A stretch of DNA of 64,000 nt from Bidens hawaiensis. Lineage: Eukaryota > Streptophyta > Magnoliopsida > Asterales > Asteraceae. Within the stretch, counting starts at the first letter, position 1, and each line of letters opens with the position of its first letter. Under the pieces are notes generated by a model, which was given only the letters and a program-made list of their open reading frames with translations, was not told where the DNA came from and ran no database searches. Both the position numbers and the translations under genes were made by a program. Where the stretch lies: NCBI GenBank assembly GCA_021521415.1, contig JAIQDT010001130.1, positions 372,001 through 436,000 of the forward strand, given 5' to 3'. Of the stretch, positions 23,501-37,200 are shown piece after piece.

Positions 23501-26500
23501 TTCTTCAAAAATCCCTATTGTATTTGGTTGGTAATGTAAGGCCTAAAATTGTGACTTGCGATTTTAAAGTATGAAACCCGTTATATATTTATGGTCAAGA
23601 AAATAAAGTGGGCGCGAAATCCGAACACGAGACGAGAACTTCGACGCGCGTTTAACTTCAACGGGAAGAGGTCTTCTAGATTATATTTTTTGTTTGGTTA
23701 TAAATAGGACTTGTGTTGTTAGTTTTAGTGTGTGTTTTCCATGGTGAAATCACCCACCCAAGGGGAGCTCACCTTGGGTGGGGTCGGTTCGTTCGTTTAA
23801 TATTATAATCTTTCAACCGATTACAAGATCGTTCCTATACTTTATATTATCTTTATATTATGTTCGGTCGTTTGGTTTCACCGCACCCGTCTCGAGCACT
23901 TATCAAGAACAAGGCCGTTCGTTGTCGGATCCGGTTTCGGGACCTACAATTGGTATCAGAGCAATCGCCGAGGTACTGTAGCAAAATCACGGGGGTACTG
24001 TACAATTGGTACCTACAATTGGTATCAGACTCAATCCGAGGTACTGTAGCAATCGCGGGGGGGGGGGGTACTGTAGCAATCGCATCGCCGAGGTACTATA
24101 GCAATCGCTTCGCACGGGGGTACTGTAGCAAAGCGTTTCGCTTCGCACGGGGGTACTGTAGCAATCGCTTTGCTTCGCACGGGGTACTGTAACAATCTCT
24201 TCGCATCGGGTACTGTAGCAACTCAGACTGTAGCAACTCATGCGAAACACTGTAGCGACTCGACACTGTAGCACTCGGTACTGTAGCAACTCATGCGAAA
24301 CACTGTAGCGACTCGGACTGTAGCAACTCATGCAAAACACTGTAGCGACTCGGCACTGTAGCAACTCGGTACTGTAGCAAAAAAACCTTAAAATTTTTTT
24401 TTCTTTAAAAAGAAAAAAAAATCTAATCGAGTTAAAAAAAAAATGTCTTATGAACCTAAGCTTGGAGGAAATCTGGATATGGGATAAAGCCGAAAGAAAG
24501 TATTAAAAGGAGAATTCGACATGTTTACACATATTAAAGGAGAATCGGTTGTCTCTCTCATCAACAGATTTGAGTCACTCGTCTCTAAAATGAGTAGTGC
24601 CGGTATCATCAATGGTTTGTTTGAGATCAACATTAAGTTGTTGAATTCACTACCTTACACATGGAACATCAATGTGGTTACCATCAAAAGAACCACAAAC
24701 TTGTATACCATGACACTCTCAGAGTTGGCTTCTACCATCAAGTCTTTTGAAATAATAGAAAATAAGCTCCAAATGAGAAATCAGTCCAAAGAAAATAAAG
24801 TTGGGACAAGTGCTGCAGGTGAAAGCAGTCATGCATGTCCTAACATTCCCGACACATCACCTTGCGATGAGGTAAACCACAACTTATGCACGCAGGCTTG
24901 CACTAATAAGGTTACTTATTATAGACATCATCAAACGAAGTTTTGAAAGAAATCGCAAAACTTCGACAATTAAATGCTGAATATGTAAAGGCTGACAAGA
25001 TCTACGTTGAGAAGATTAACACTCATCGTGATGATGTGGCAAATCTTAAACTTAAAATTTTTCAAAAGGAGCATGATGTTATATATTATAAAAATATAAT
25101 TAATGAATTAAAAGAAGAAATTGAAAAATTAAAACTTGATGTTTCTAATAAAAAGGAAAAAGAAAAACAAGTTGAAAGATTTGAAGCATCGTCTGAGAAA
25201 TTGGATGATCTTATTGGAGCCCAGGGAAGTACTAAAGTTAAAGCGGGGCTAGGATATGATTATTTAGCGGTACCTCCACCGATGAATGATAATTATACTA
25301 GTTTGCCCCACTTTAGCTATAATACTTTTCCAGACGAGGAAATGGAATACGGGGTTGGTAGAGTACCAAAACCTGTGAAACTTATTCCTGCTGCCTCTTA
25401 AACAGCTGCTCCAATTCCATCATCTGATAAATCTAACATCAATGTATCTTTTGAAGCTGGTTGTGTAGAATAAAGTGGGTCGGTGGAAACGGACACGAGT
25501 TGTGCTTATGAAACCGTTTGTAATGAAACTTTTGTTGAAAAATGTGTCAATGAAAATAGGCCTATTGAGGTGAACATATCAAGTTGTTCATCATCAAGTT
25601 ATGAGACTGAGGATAATTCAAGTAAAAGTAAAGTTTTTGAAAATGAAAAAGCAAGTACTTCGTGTAAATATGTTCCACCAAACAAACGATCATTTTCTCA
25701 AACAACCAATCAATTTAGAAATCCTCAGCCATACAACTTCTATGATAACAACTATTATGGTCATTATCAACAAAATTTTGTTGATCCATATTACACAAAT
25801 GTGTTTTATAATCATGTTCCTTTCCAAGGATCACCTTTCCCACCACATCAACCACATTATTGTTCAGATGAGTTCTATGGTACTCCTAGGAGAAAGTGTT
25901 GTTTTGTGTGTGGTCACTCTTCTCACCTTGCAAGACATTGCAAGCACTGGTTCAAGCAACAGCTTGATATTCAAAGGCGGCTTAGTCAGTCCCCAAAAGG
26001 AGCTTTTAGTAACCCTAATTCAAGGACTGATCAAGTTGATAGTGAACCCAGTGAAATGGATGTGAGATCCAAAGTAAATAAAGTAAAACGCAAAAAGAAA
26101 CCTTTTTGGAAAACTAAAAAGGATAAAATCAAAAAGGATCCTAAGACTACAAAGTCTAAGAATTCACCAAAAACAGTTTCAAAATCAAGAAAAGAAAAGT
26201 CCAAAATTGTCAAAACCAAGGAGCAAGTTTTTACTTGGATTCCTAAGGACTGTTCTTCATCAAGTGAGGCACCACCAAGAAATAAATGGTTTTCAGGAAA
26301 TAAAATCAAGTTTGGTCGGTTTACGGTTGACCTTCCCAGGACAAAGGTATCCTGGGAACCCATGTCTATTTGAATGTTTAGTGCATGCAGGGTTAATCAA
26401 GGAGGACTATCAATAGTATTAGGTACTTAGATAGTGATTGCAGCATATGATGGGAGACGAACCCTTGCTATTTGATGCTAAACCATTTGATGGCAGATTC

Positions 26501-29500
26501 GAGTCTTTCATAAGCGACATGGGAGGACAAACGTCAAAGAAGGGAAGCCTTGTTTAAATGGTTCAACAACAACTTATCGAGCGTTTCTCAAACCAACATC
26601 ATCCAACTGCTTCTCTCAAGTGATTGATCTAGCATCAGCTGTTGGGTCTCGGTTTGAATCTCTTCAACTTTGTTATACAATGTGTTGATGCATGCTTAAG
26701 ATTGTCCATCTGACAACAACTTTGCTGACATTTTCACTAAAATCATCGATCATGCCCGATTTGAATTTATGGTTGAATCATTCGGCATGATCAATTTTGA
26801 TTAAAACAACCTATCTATCTTTTAGTTTATAAAATTGTGTATATTTTTCAAATATGTCACAATTTTATAGGGAGAAAATGAGTTAAGTTTAACTCACCAA
26901 AAAGATTTTCAATTCATCTTAAGAAAAGCAAAACAAATCATTTGATTTACCAAAAAGATTTTATAATACTTTTAAGAAAATCTAAAAGGAATTGTCCCGT
27001 TTAGAGGGAGCTCCTGATTCGAGGGAGTTGGATAATTAAAATTTTCAAATTTTGAGAAATTGATCTGACCATTGGAAAATGATAGTACATTGATATGCAA
27101 TGATCCTAGCGTATGAAAAGAGTAGATCAAAAGTCTACAAAATCACTCACAGATGTGTAGATAGGCTTGACAAACAAGTAAATGTCGGGTGATATAAACC
27201 TAAATTCCTGCCGGTACTAGTAGATATACGATTATGAAGCGGTTACATGATTCCATGAAGTCATATTCATGAAGACAGAAATGAAATTATACATGTCATA
27301 CCCAAGCTTCTCTTTACCTGATTACAGTTGTCTTATGAAATAAGTGTCAATTTTTAATTTTTATTTGAGTCAAGTAAAGCCTTATAGAAAGGCAAGAAAA
27401 AGAAAAACAAAAGAGTCAAGAAAAGAAAAAGAAAAACAAAAAAACATAATGAAAAATCAAGAAAAAGATTCATTTAGGATTTTAAATTCTGCTTTATTTC
27501 TTCATTTATCTTGATTCAAGCCTTGGATTTTCTCTGTTTGTAGTCATACAAGATCTGATTGTTAAGGCCCTGAATCTTCTGCTTTATTTAACTTTTCTAG
27601 ATCGAGTCAAGTGTGCAAAGCACAAAATGTCGAGTGTACAAAGTACAAAGTGTTAAGTATCTTAATGGAGTACTGTGATCAACTAAGAAAGGTTTAAGTC
27701 AAGTTGAGGTGAAATGTTAACACAAAGTAAGCCCGAGATATAATGGAATAAGTAACATGTCTGATTAAGTGGGGACCACATAAGAACCATGCCTAATTGT
27801 ACTTTAAACGTATCACTTTGGCATCAAAACACTTGTCAAGTTAAACAAACGGACAATATCTACAGTCGGTGATGAAATTGTGACATAATAATATCAAAAT
27901 GGAAACGCGATCTAGGGCTTTGCAAATCAATATGATTCCATGTTGTGATCTTTCTCACAAAAACATTAAAATCATTTGAAAATTTTGTAAATATTTTTTA
28001 TATATAATATTAATTTCATCTTTACTCTTATTTTTCTTTTGTTTTATTTGTGTTTCAACTTCAAAACATTATGTATATATTTTCGCTATTTTAAAATATA
28101 TGAAAATGCCAAAAAGATTTTAAGTTTTTATTATGTTCGTACATATTTTATTAAACCTTGTTTATTCAAAATCATGTGTTTTGTTGTTAAGATCGTCCAT
28201 GCAAAGTTTGTTGGAAACCTAGGACTTAAACAAATCATTTACAAGTTGAGGGGCTGAAATTGAGAGCCTGTGAACGAATTGTTCTTTGACCCTCAAGAGG
28301 GTCTGTAAACGAATCTTATTCGTTCTAAGTTTTGTGCAGGTGTACACGGACAGGTAGATCAAGATCAAGTCTGCTTGGAGTTGCAGATGCTGAAGCGCTT
28401 AAAAGAAAACGAGAACGTGAAAGTTGGCGGTTGAAGCTAAAAATGAACTGATTGCATTCGAAGACAAGGAAAGAAACCAGTCGGCTCAAGAAAGTCAACA
28501 AAAGAAAATTAGATGTCGAGCCTCCCGCATCTGATGTTTCTAAAATTTGCTGTTGCCGATCCTTCCCAGAAATAAGATGGAAATTCAAGTCTACAAGACT
28601 AGAAAATAAAGAACTGTTCAAGATCCAATTTGGTTCAAGCTACTGGATCAAGACAAGTACTAGTTTTAAGAAATAAAGACGAAGCAAAGAACTTGACGAA
28701 GGTTCCCCGACATACTCAATCCTAGAGGGAGATTGTAGGGCCAATATTATATATTGTTTTTAGGATTGTATATGTCGTTTAGTTTGCTTTTAGTTGGTGT
28801 AGTACGTACTCGGTACCTTTATTTTGTAAGTTTATTATGTAAACTTTGGAGAAATGGGGACCCTATATAAAGGCCACTTAACCCATTTCTCCAAAAGAAC
28901 TCAACACTTTTCAACAACCCTTGGGAAATAAAAAGTCTCTTTCCACTTCTCTTTTTTTCTCTCTTTTACATAAACAAAACTAAGATCCGAGATCCGAGTG
29001 TTGTTGGTAATTTCCACTAGCCAACAACACGGATTGATCCGAGTCAAGTTGTGAGATCCATCTAGAGGACCTACAGGTAAACTTATTGATGGAATTTGAA
29101 TTCTCCTCATGTCCCTCTCACTAGGACTGGCAAACTGTTTTCGGGTAAGAACTAGTTAGAGTCGGAACGGGTTCAGGTAAAAATAAGGGTCAGGTCGGAA
29201 CGATTTCGGGTGAGAAAGGATTTGGATGCGAACGGGATCAGGGCAACATGGGTTGGTTAAAATATTTTTTTCTTAAGTTAGTGTGAGCTTTAGCTTTGTC
29301 TCTGGTGCCAGTTATGCACGCAACGTAGTTTACACGCACTGGAGTCTAGAAACGCAGACAGAGTTGTTTACATGCATTCCGTAGTCTGCGCTGGAAACAC
29401 GCGTAACTATGCGTTTCGCAATAGTAATCTGCGTTGGTTACACGCACGGAGTTGTTTACGTGGATTCCGTTTTCGGTTAAGGGAGCAAAGTTTGTTATGC

Positions 29501-31161
29501 GTATAATGTTGTGTTACATGTGTTATCCGTGCCAGTACACAATTAGCATGACATTAGACACGTAACCGGTCTCTGAATGCCTGTAACAAGCATCTAACAA
29601 GTGTAACTGGGTTCGAATACATGTAACTGACATCAAACACATGTAACCAATGTTGCACCTAACCAACGCAGTTTACCCATGCGGAGCTAGATAAGTGCCA
29701 AGCGTGCATGGGTCCAAGTGATGTGCGTTTTCCAGTCTAGTACGCGGACCCAAAATTATATTCCAATGGGGTACCTTTTTTTCGGTGTTCAGAATTTCAC
29801 AATTAAACATTAGAATTTAAGGGTCGGTCGCTATTCAGGTTGGTTCAGGGTGAGGAACCACTAAAAATACAATTTTCTTACGAGTATTACCTAAAGAAGA
29901 TTAGGAATTAAACTTTGTTTTCAATAATCATTGCATAATTAACTCTAAAGTTCAAGTTTTAACAAAACTAAGTCACAAATTCTAAATGTATATTCATGGA
30001 ACACAATTCAAATATGAGATTCAAGTTCTATTCAAGATTTCAGGTATTCAATCAAGTTATAAAACTCAAAAAAATTACACAAGTATTTACAAAGTTATAT
30101 ATGACATATTGGCAAAATATAATAATCATGTAACTATAGTAATGTGAATTAATGTGGACTATGTCGATGAATGTGAATGACAGAATCAATTAATAGTATT
30201 GATTCATGAGTGTTATGTTGATTAAACTAACTAAAACACACAAACAACAATTACGTGATTTTATATTTGTTTATAGGGAAAACACTATTCAATACTATAG
30301 TAACCAAGTTTTAAATTTGTTCTATAATTAAGTCACTCATATTTTGTTTTGTATCAATTAGGTCACTCAACTTTTAATTTGTCTCAATTAGTTCACTTAA
30401 CTTTCAATTTATGTTTTAAAATGAGAGGGACAACTACTATATTATCTTAAGTGATATATTTGTTGATAAAAAATGAAAAATTTTGGCTTAATGATGTTTT
30501 AGTTCTTTATGAACAGTATGAAGGTAAAAAAGATAGTATTAGAACATTCATTGAAAATTAAAAATTGAGTGACCTAATTGAGCTAAAATTAAAAGTTGGG
30601 TGACCTAACTGAGACACATTGAAAGTTAAGTGACCTAATTGAGACAAAATTAGAATTGAGTGACTTAATTGAGACATAATAAAATATGAATGACTTGATT
30701 GGAAAATTTGAAACATAATTACTATTCTACAAAATTGTCCCTTGTTTATAAGGTCATCTTTTAGAATCGTTAAAAATTTTTGGTCGAATGCGAGAAAAAA
30801 TTGGGTCTTTAAGTAAATAAAGATAATATAAACGAACGATCTCGTTATTGGTTGAAATATTTAGTATATTAAACAAAATGAACCGACCCCACCCAAGGTG
30901 AGCTCCCCTTGGGTGGGTGAAAACTCTATACAAAACACACACTATAAAAGAAAACAAGTTTCCTATTTATAGCTAAACATAGTAAAAAGAAAATATTCTA
31001 GAAGCATTCCCATTGTTGAAGCTAAGCGCGTGCACCGAAGCTCTCGTCTCGTGTCCGGACCACTGGCCGACATTAATTATTATCTTAACCGTGAATATGT
31101 AATGGGTTTCGTAATTTGATATTGCAAGTCACAACTTTTTGGCCTTACAGTAAAAAAGGTT

Positions 31162-31218
<57 letters not shown>

Positions 31219-34200
31219 GTTTAAACAACTAAATATTTTAATAGACTTATTGGTATGATTTGGTTATGCAAATTTTTATTTTTATTTTTTATGAAATGAG
31301 CTTAAATGGATTGAGCAATTAGGTTGAAATATATATAAAAAGGTGTTTAAACATTAATAATATATTTTTTTAAATATATATAAAAAGGTTTTTAAAATTT
31401 TTTTGGGCCTATGAGGATGAAAGAGCTTGTAGCGGCCGCCATCCTCACTCTCCACTTAAAGTCGGCAGTATTTGATTGAAAATTGAGTTTTTTAAACATA
31501 TATAACAAGGTTTATAAAAACTTTTCGGACCTAGGGGGTCAGCCGCCATCCCCGCTCTCCACTTAAAGCCGACAACATTAGATTGAAAATTGAGGTTAGT
31601 GACACTTTGTTGGCTCAATTGTTTAAAAGGGCTCTATTATATTTGATAATGTTTTGTCTAGCAAGTTAGGTTAGTCTATATAAACCGAGTTATGGTTAGA
31701 CATTATTAATTATAAAGGTGATGCAACCAAGTTAGGGTTTATCAAGAGCCAAACCGAGTTAGCGGTTGAGATATAAACGAGAGTTGTTCATTTAGTTCGT
31801 GTTTGATTATTGATCCGACACTTGAATCGGTATCTAAGCCAAGAGTGTGTGGATAACCAGAGCTGAAAAAAACAGAAAAAAAAAATCTTGTAGAAGAAAA
31901 GTAGAAAAGGCACGAGAGAAGTGTGTTAGAGATATTTTACTACCCTTACAAACTTTTTGATGAATAATATTACGAAAACACCCTTCATCTTTTACAATAC
32001 ATATAATCTTCACCATTGAAGTGTTCAAAGTCGGTCTGTAAGTCTCGCACAAATCGGGAATAAAAATTCAGGTAAGAACCTTTTTTCTTCTTTTATTCTT
32101 TTACTTGAGCTATAACTATCCCTTAACAAACGATCTGGATGGTCAAAATGACATAAAAAACACTTAACGAAGAATAAAATATTACAATAAAAGGTTTTGC
32201 TGTGGACGGTTCCAGTCGGACTGCAAACCGTCCTACCCCACCGAGTTTTTAGAAGATGGGTATATGGTGCGAACCTAACCGGAATGCATAGTGGGTCCCG
32301 GTCGAACCGATCAGACCGGCCGGTCCAATCCGGGTTTCAAAACACTGAAAAAGTCAAAGAATAAATTATGTTTGATTTTTTAAGAAGCAGACAGCGAGGA
32401 TCAAAAGATTGAACAAGTTTGGTTAGATTTTTTTTTATTTTCTTTCCTACGGAAATCGTAAGAAAAGAAAAGAAAGTTTATCATTAAAGTGGTTTAATAT
32501 TTATTATTTAAACAAGAAGGTTTAATCATTATTTTTGGTTTTTATTTGAGTTGAACAAGACGGCTCAATTTAGAGTTCGTATTTTATTCGGGTTAAACGA
32601 GTTAGGTTTTAACCAGATTGATTTATTTTTTGAGTAAGCGGGTTCGATTTTGAAAAGTTGTTCGGACTGACTTGTTTGTATTTGTTCCAACGAAGTTGAG
32701 CAAGGGGGTTCGACGTCAATGGCAGGTGACGAAGAAAGTCCCATAATCCAACCCAAAGCGACCCGGGGATATCGCTACAGATTCCAAAGTTGAATGGAAC
32801 AAATTACATCACATGGACAATTGTAGTGGACGAGATATTGGATGATCAAGACCTATGGGAAGTTGTTCAACCACAACAGGGTGCAGTTATTGATGCAAAA
32901 AGAAAATACAAAGGCAGGATCATTTTTGTTTCAAGGGTTGGAGGGTGATATTTTTCTTCAGATTTCTCAATACAAGAATGCCCGAGTTATATGGACGGCT
33001 TTGAAAGCACGGTATGTTGGGTTCGAGCGAATTCAAAAGGCTCCACTGCTAACTTTGAAAAGTGAATTTAAGAAACTCAAGATGGCAAAAAACGAGACTG
33101 TTGACGAGTTTACAGGAAAAATAACAAGTATGGTTTCAAAGGCAACGAGTTTAGGTCACGTGTTTGAGCAAGATGTCTTGGTGAAGAAGTTACTGGATGC
33201 GGTTCCAAAAAAATATTTCCATCTGGTAGCCTCAATCGAGCAAAGTGTTGATCTTGATAGCTTTATGTTTGAAGATGCTATCGAAAGACTTAAGGCATTT
33301 GAGAAACGTCTACGAGGGAGAGAGCACATTTCAAATTCACAAGGTCAGTTACAATTCAATCGATCGGAAAGTAGTTACAAAGACAAGTCGTATGATCAGT
33401 CCAATAGTCAAGGTAAGGGTTGGCCGAGTTCATAGGGATAGATAATGAGGATCAAGATGGCTGTGACAACCGAGATGGTCAATATTGTGGGTCAAGGCAG
33501 ACATTTCAAAGAACGGATGATCGTTAAAGTGGTAGAAAGGATAGATAACATGTTCAGTGTTAGTGTTACAGTTGTGATGAGTTCGGTCACTTTACGTATA
33601 TGTGTCCGGAACTTATGAAGAAAAATGAAGAATCTAATTTGAACAAAATTGATGATTTTGATCCATCTTTATTTATGATAAAAGGTGATCAAAAGATGAT
33701 TTTACTGAATGAAGACGGTGTGATTCCAAAGCGTTTCGTAACCGAGCCGATGTTTGGTACCTCGACAATGGATCATCGAATCATATGACGTGTAATAAAG
33801 CGTATTTTTATGAGTTGAATAACATGTCACGGGAAATGTGAAGTTCGGAGACGAATCCTGGATTGATATTCGAGTAAAATGGTTAGTTTTAATTGAAGGT
33901 AAAACGGGGGAGCAACGCCTGTTGAATGATGTCTACTACATCCCAATCCTACGGTGCAATATTTTAAGTCTTGATCAAGCAACGGAAGGTGGATGCGAGA
34001 TTCTCATGAAACACAATTTGCTAACCATTTGATGAGGCTGATAAGGACCAAGAACCAATTGTACAAGATTAGCCTCAAGATAAAAAGTACCGGTAAACGA
34101 GCTATCATTGGAATGAAGAATTTTGCAGGTCGAGATCCTCAAAGAATTGAACTGAAAGAAGATAAGCCGAGTACGAGTCAGATTCCAATCAAATATCCAA

Positions 34201-37200
34201 GTTCCAAAATTCAAAGTCTAAAGAAGAGTGCTCAAGAAACTAAACGCGTGGTTAAAAAAGTGATTCAATAGCCCAAGTGAAGACGAATAATGATCAAACG
34301 AAGCAAGTATTTCTTCAAGCCAATGGGAGCCCAAAGAACAGTGCAAGAGATCAAGAAAAGTCTTTGGAGAATCAAGAGAATGATGACAAGCGTAAAGTTA
34401 AAGAACCGCCAATTTCAAGTAGGAAATTAGGGGGTGAGTCGGGTGAGTTGGATACAACAATTGAGGGAGTGATTGTTGGCTCAATTGTTGTTTGGTCGGA
34501 GTGTAACGTCCAACCCATGAATTAAAAGGGCTTTATTATGTTTGGTAATGTCTTGGTTAGCAAATTAGGTTAGTCTATATAAACAGAGTTATAGTTAGAC
34601 ATTATAGATTATGAAGTTGATGCAACCAAGTTATGGTTCATCTAGAGTCAAACCAATTAGCATTTGAGATATTTTAATCAGTTTTTTGAGTGAGATTTTC
34701 TGATTAATATAAACGAGAGTTATTCGTTTAGTTCGTGTTTGATTATCGATCCGGGACTTGAGACTTGAATAAAAAGACAGAGGATTTACCACTAGGGATG
34801 AGCAAATTCGGTACCGGTACCGATTGGTACCGGTATCGAATAGGTACAAAAGTTTTGAGTTTTGAGATCGGTACGGTACCGGTATTTTCCGAATTTTTAC
34901 CTTCAATACCGGTACCAAGAATTTGTGATTTTCGGGATCGGTATTTTTGGTATCGGTACCGGTACGGTACTGAGCTCATCCCTGTTTACCACCACACCGA
35001 GCTCAAACTTGTTACTATTGGTCCATCTACTTCTTATGTTGAGGGTCCTTACAAAATTTAACACATCGAGAAAGTCTTTACAAAATTTATAAAAAACATA
35101 GGGTTCATGGACCCCGACCCACATACAGTGGGTCTGACCTGTATACAAGGGGTATAAACAAGTCGAGTCGAGCCCGAGATCAAAGTTGTTTCTGTTTTTT
35201 TACTTGTATACATATATGTTAGAGTGAGTTTACTACTGTTATTTGATTAGAATGGAGTTCCATGTAAACTAGGAGAGAAACTTCTATAGCGTACCTTTGT
35301 CCCTTTCGTTAGCGTCCGCGCATCAAGTGTTAGACCCGCAATTGTCTTGGAACCCTATGAAGAAATGCATAAAAGAGGTTAAGCTTCGTCAATTGAAAAC
35401 ATTCTTGAAGTTAGATAATAGAAGTATCTTACGTCTCCTATTGTTAATAATTGATAAGCTTCGTCACTGAACCATACTCTAGTACGTTTAGTAGGATCTT
35501 TGGACTCTTCACGAACTATACTTCTTCCCATATCTTGAAGCAATTGATGCATCGCCAATTTCTTATTGGGCAAAACAGTTATAAGGCATCTATTGATGAG
35601 GGCCATGATCCCAGCTTTTGCATGCCAGTCGTGCTCCAATATATTAACAACATAATCCTTGTCTTCACCGACAAAGAAAACAACAATGTCTAAAAACAAC
35701 TCTTTGTAACTAACAAGTGGCAAGGAATCAAAGCTTTTTTGTAGTACACATTGGATTTTTGAATCAAGGTCTCCTTTCATTGAACTCAGTGAGTTCAATC
35801 TACTTCTCCAAATTTCTATTGTGCTGTTTCTTTCCCGTGGATCTTCGGCACTACCGAATAGAGAAGAACCCAAAACTTTAAGAGCTAGTGGGTTCCCTCC
35901 ACAATGCAGTGCAAACTCTATTGCAAGGTCACTAAAACCTTCCAGTGGATGTTTAGATCCGAAGGCATGGCAACTAAATACCTCTAATGATTCATCATAA
36001 TTCAATAATTTGAGCTCATGGACATGGCACCTCCAACATACGGACTCAAACCATGAATGTAGATCTAGAAGCCTAGTTGTTAATATAACTTTACTTTTCG
36101 AATGGATGACACTTGTTCCAATTAGAGCGCTTAATTCGTCATGCTCATTAACGTCATCAAGAACTATAAGCACCTTTTTAATATGCAGCGCCTCCTTAAT
36201 CTTAGTAGTACCCTCAGAAACACATGATAACGCTATATTCTTGCCTCCTGTGATGTTTGTGAGAAGTTGTTTTTGTAGCTCAAGTAAGCCATAAGTTTGT
36301 TTGAAATGTTTGCCAACGTCCTCCAGAAAACAACTATTTTCAAAGTTGAGCTTGTTTAAATTGTAAACATATTGGGCAAGGGTTGTCTTGCCAATGCCTC
36401 CCATTCCACAAATTGCTAGAACGTTCGTAGTAGAGTGCTCATTTTCCAACCAGGAATTGATATCTTCAGCTCGACTCTCCATTCCAGTTAGATGGGCGGG
36501 GGTGCTAATAAGTTTCAAATCTAATTCATACTCAATCGTATCAACAATATCTGCAATAAATTCTGTTTCAGGCCTGAATCAAAAGAAGAAGATTGAGTCA
36601 GCAGAAGATTGCACCTTCAGAGTTAGTGACTTCAATTTCACAAGGAATTAACTACTTCAGTTATACTAAACCTAACTTTGTCTTTATGTGCATACATACA
36701 AAGCAATATTGCTGGTATATGAGCAGATTAAGATACTGAAAAACAACAATTAGGGCAGCAAGCTTTCACGTGTATATTATTGATTACAGAAGAGAGTACA
36801 TCAACGAGACTCATAAACCCTGTTAAATAGGAAAACAAATAACCAGTCATAAACAACCGCTAAACCATAATGACTTGGTAAACAAATAACAATATGCCAC
36901 CAGCATTTATTTGAAACCTGAATAACCAGAAAAAAGGAACTGAAAAATAACAGTCTGGAACACCTGAGCTGCACAAGTTTGAGTCATATTTTGACAAATA
37001 AGAGCACTGGAAAACTATATAGACAAATTTTTTTAAAGACAATAGTCTGTTTAATCATCTTCCGGGAAAAAATTTTCAAATCCGTATAGCAATATGGATC
37101 ATAAAGTGAAGTATAATGGACAAAATCATCCCTAAAAAGGATTACAAAAGCTTAAATTATGGAGATGGTCTAATTACTTAAGGAATCATACCCTGAAGCA

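Larger units (their letters stand above)
23535..29075 (+). mobile_element. chimeric copia, unlike LTRs, TSD GGTAA
   Basis: The left LTR 23535-23948 (TGTAAGGCCT to GGGACCTACA, 414 bp) and the right LTR 28734-29075 (TGTAGGGCCA to GGACCTACA, 342 bp) share no evident similarity beyond about ten terminal bases. The 5 bases outside both ends are nevertheless GGTAA (23530-23534 and 29076-29080). Between them are a tRNA-Met primer-binding site, a repeat-rich leader, a broken gag, the last 35 codons of pol, a long 3' UTR and a polypurine tract (CTAGAGGGAGA) at 28722-28732. Nearly all of protease, integrase and RT is deleted. It lies in TNL intron 3. Confidence 0.75.

Noticed and set aside
23968..24380. 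CRISPR-like array or satellite DNA
   Set aside because: Spacing is irregular, the repeats are short and lie within a retrotransposon leader.
28452..28676. Possible small gene in the chimeric copia 3' UTR
   Set aside because: Frames are short and broken on both strands and show no recognisable domain.
34631..35148. Overlapping frames rich in YRYR and VPVP
   Set aside because: Translations of GGTACC palindromes in a hAT MITE, open in several frames at once.
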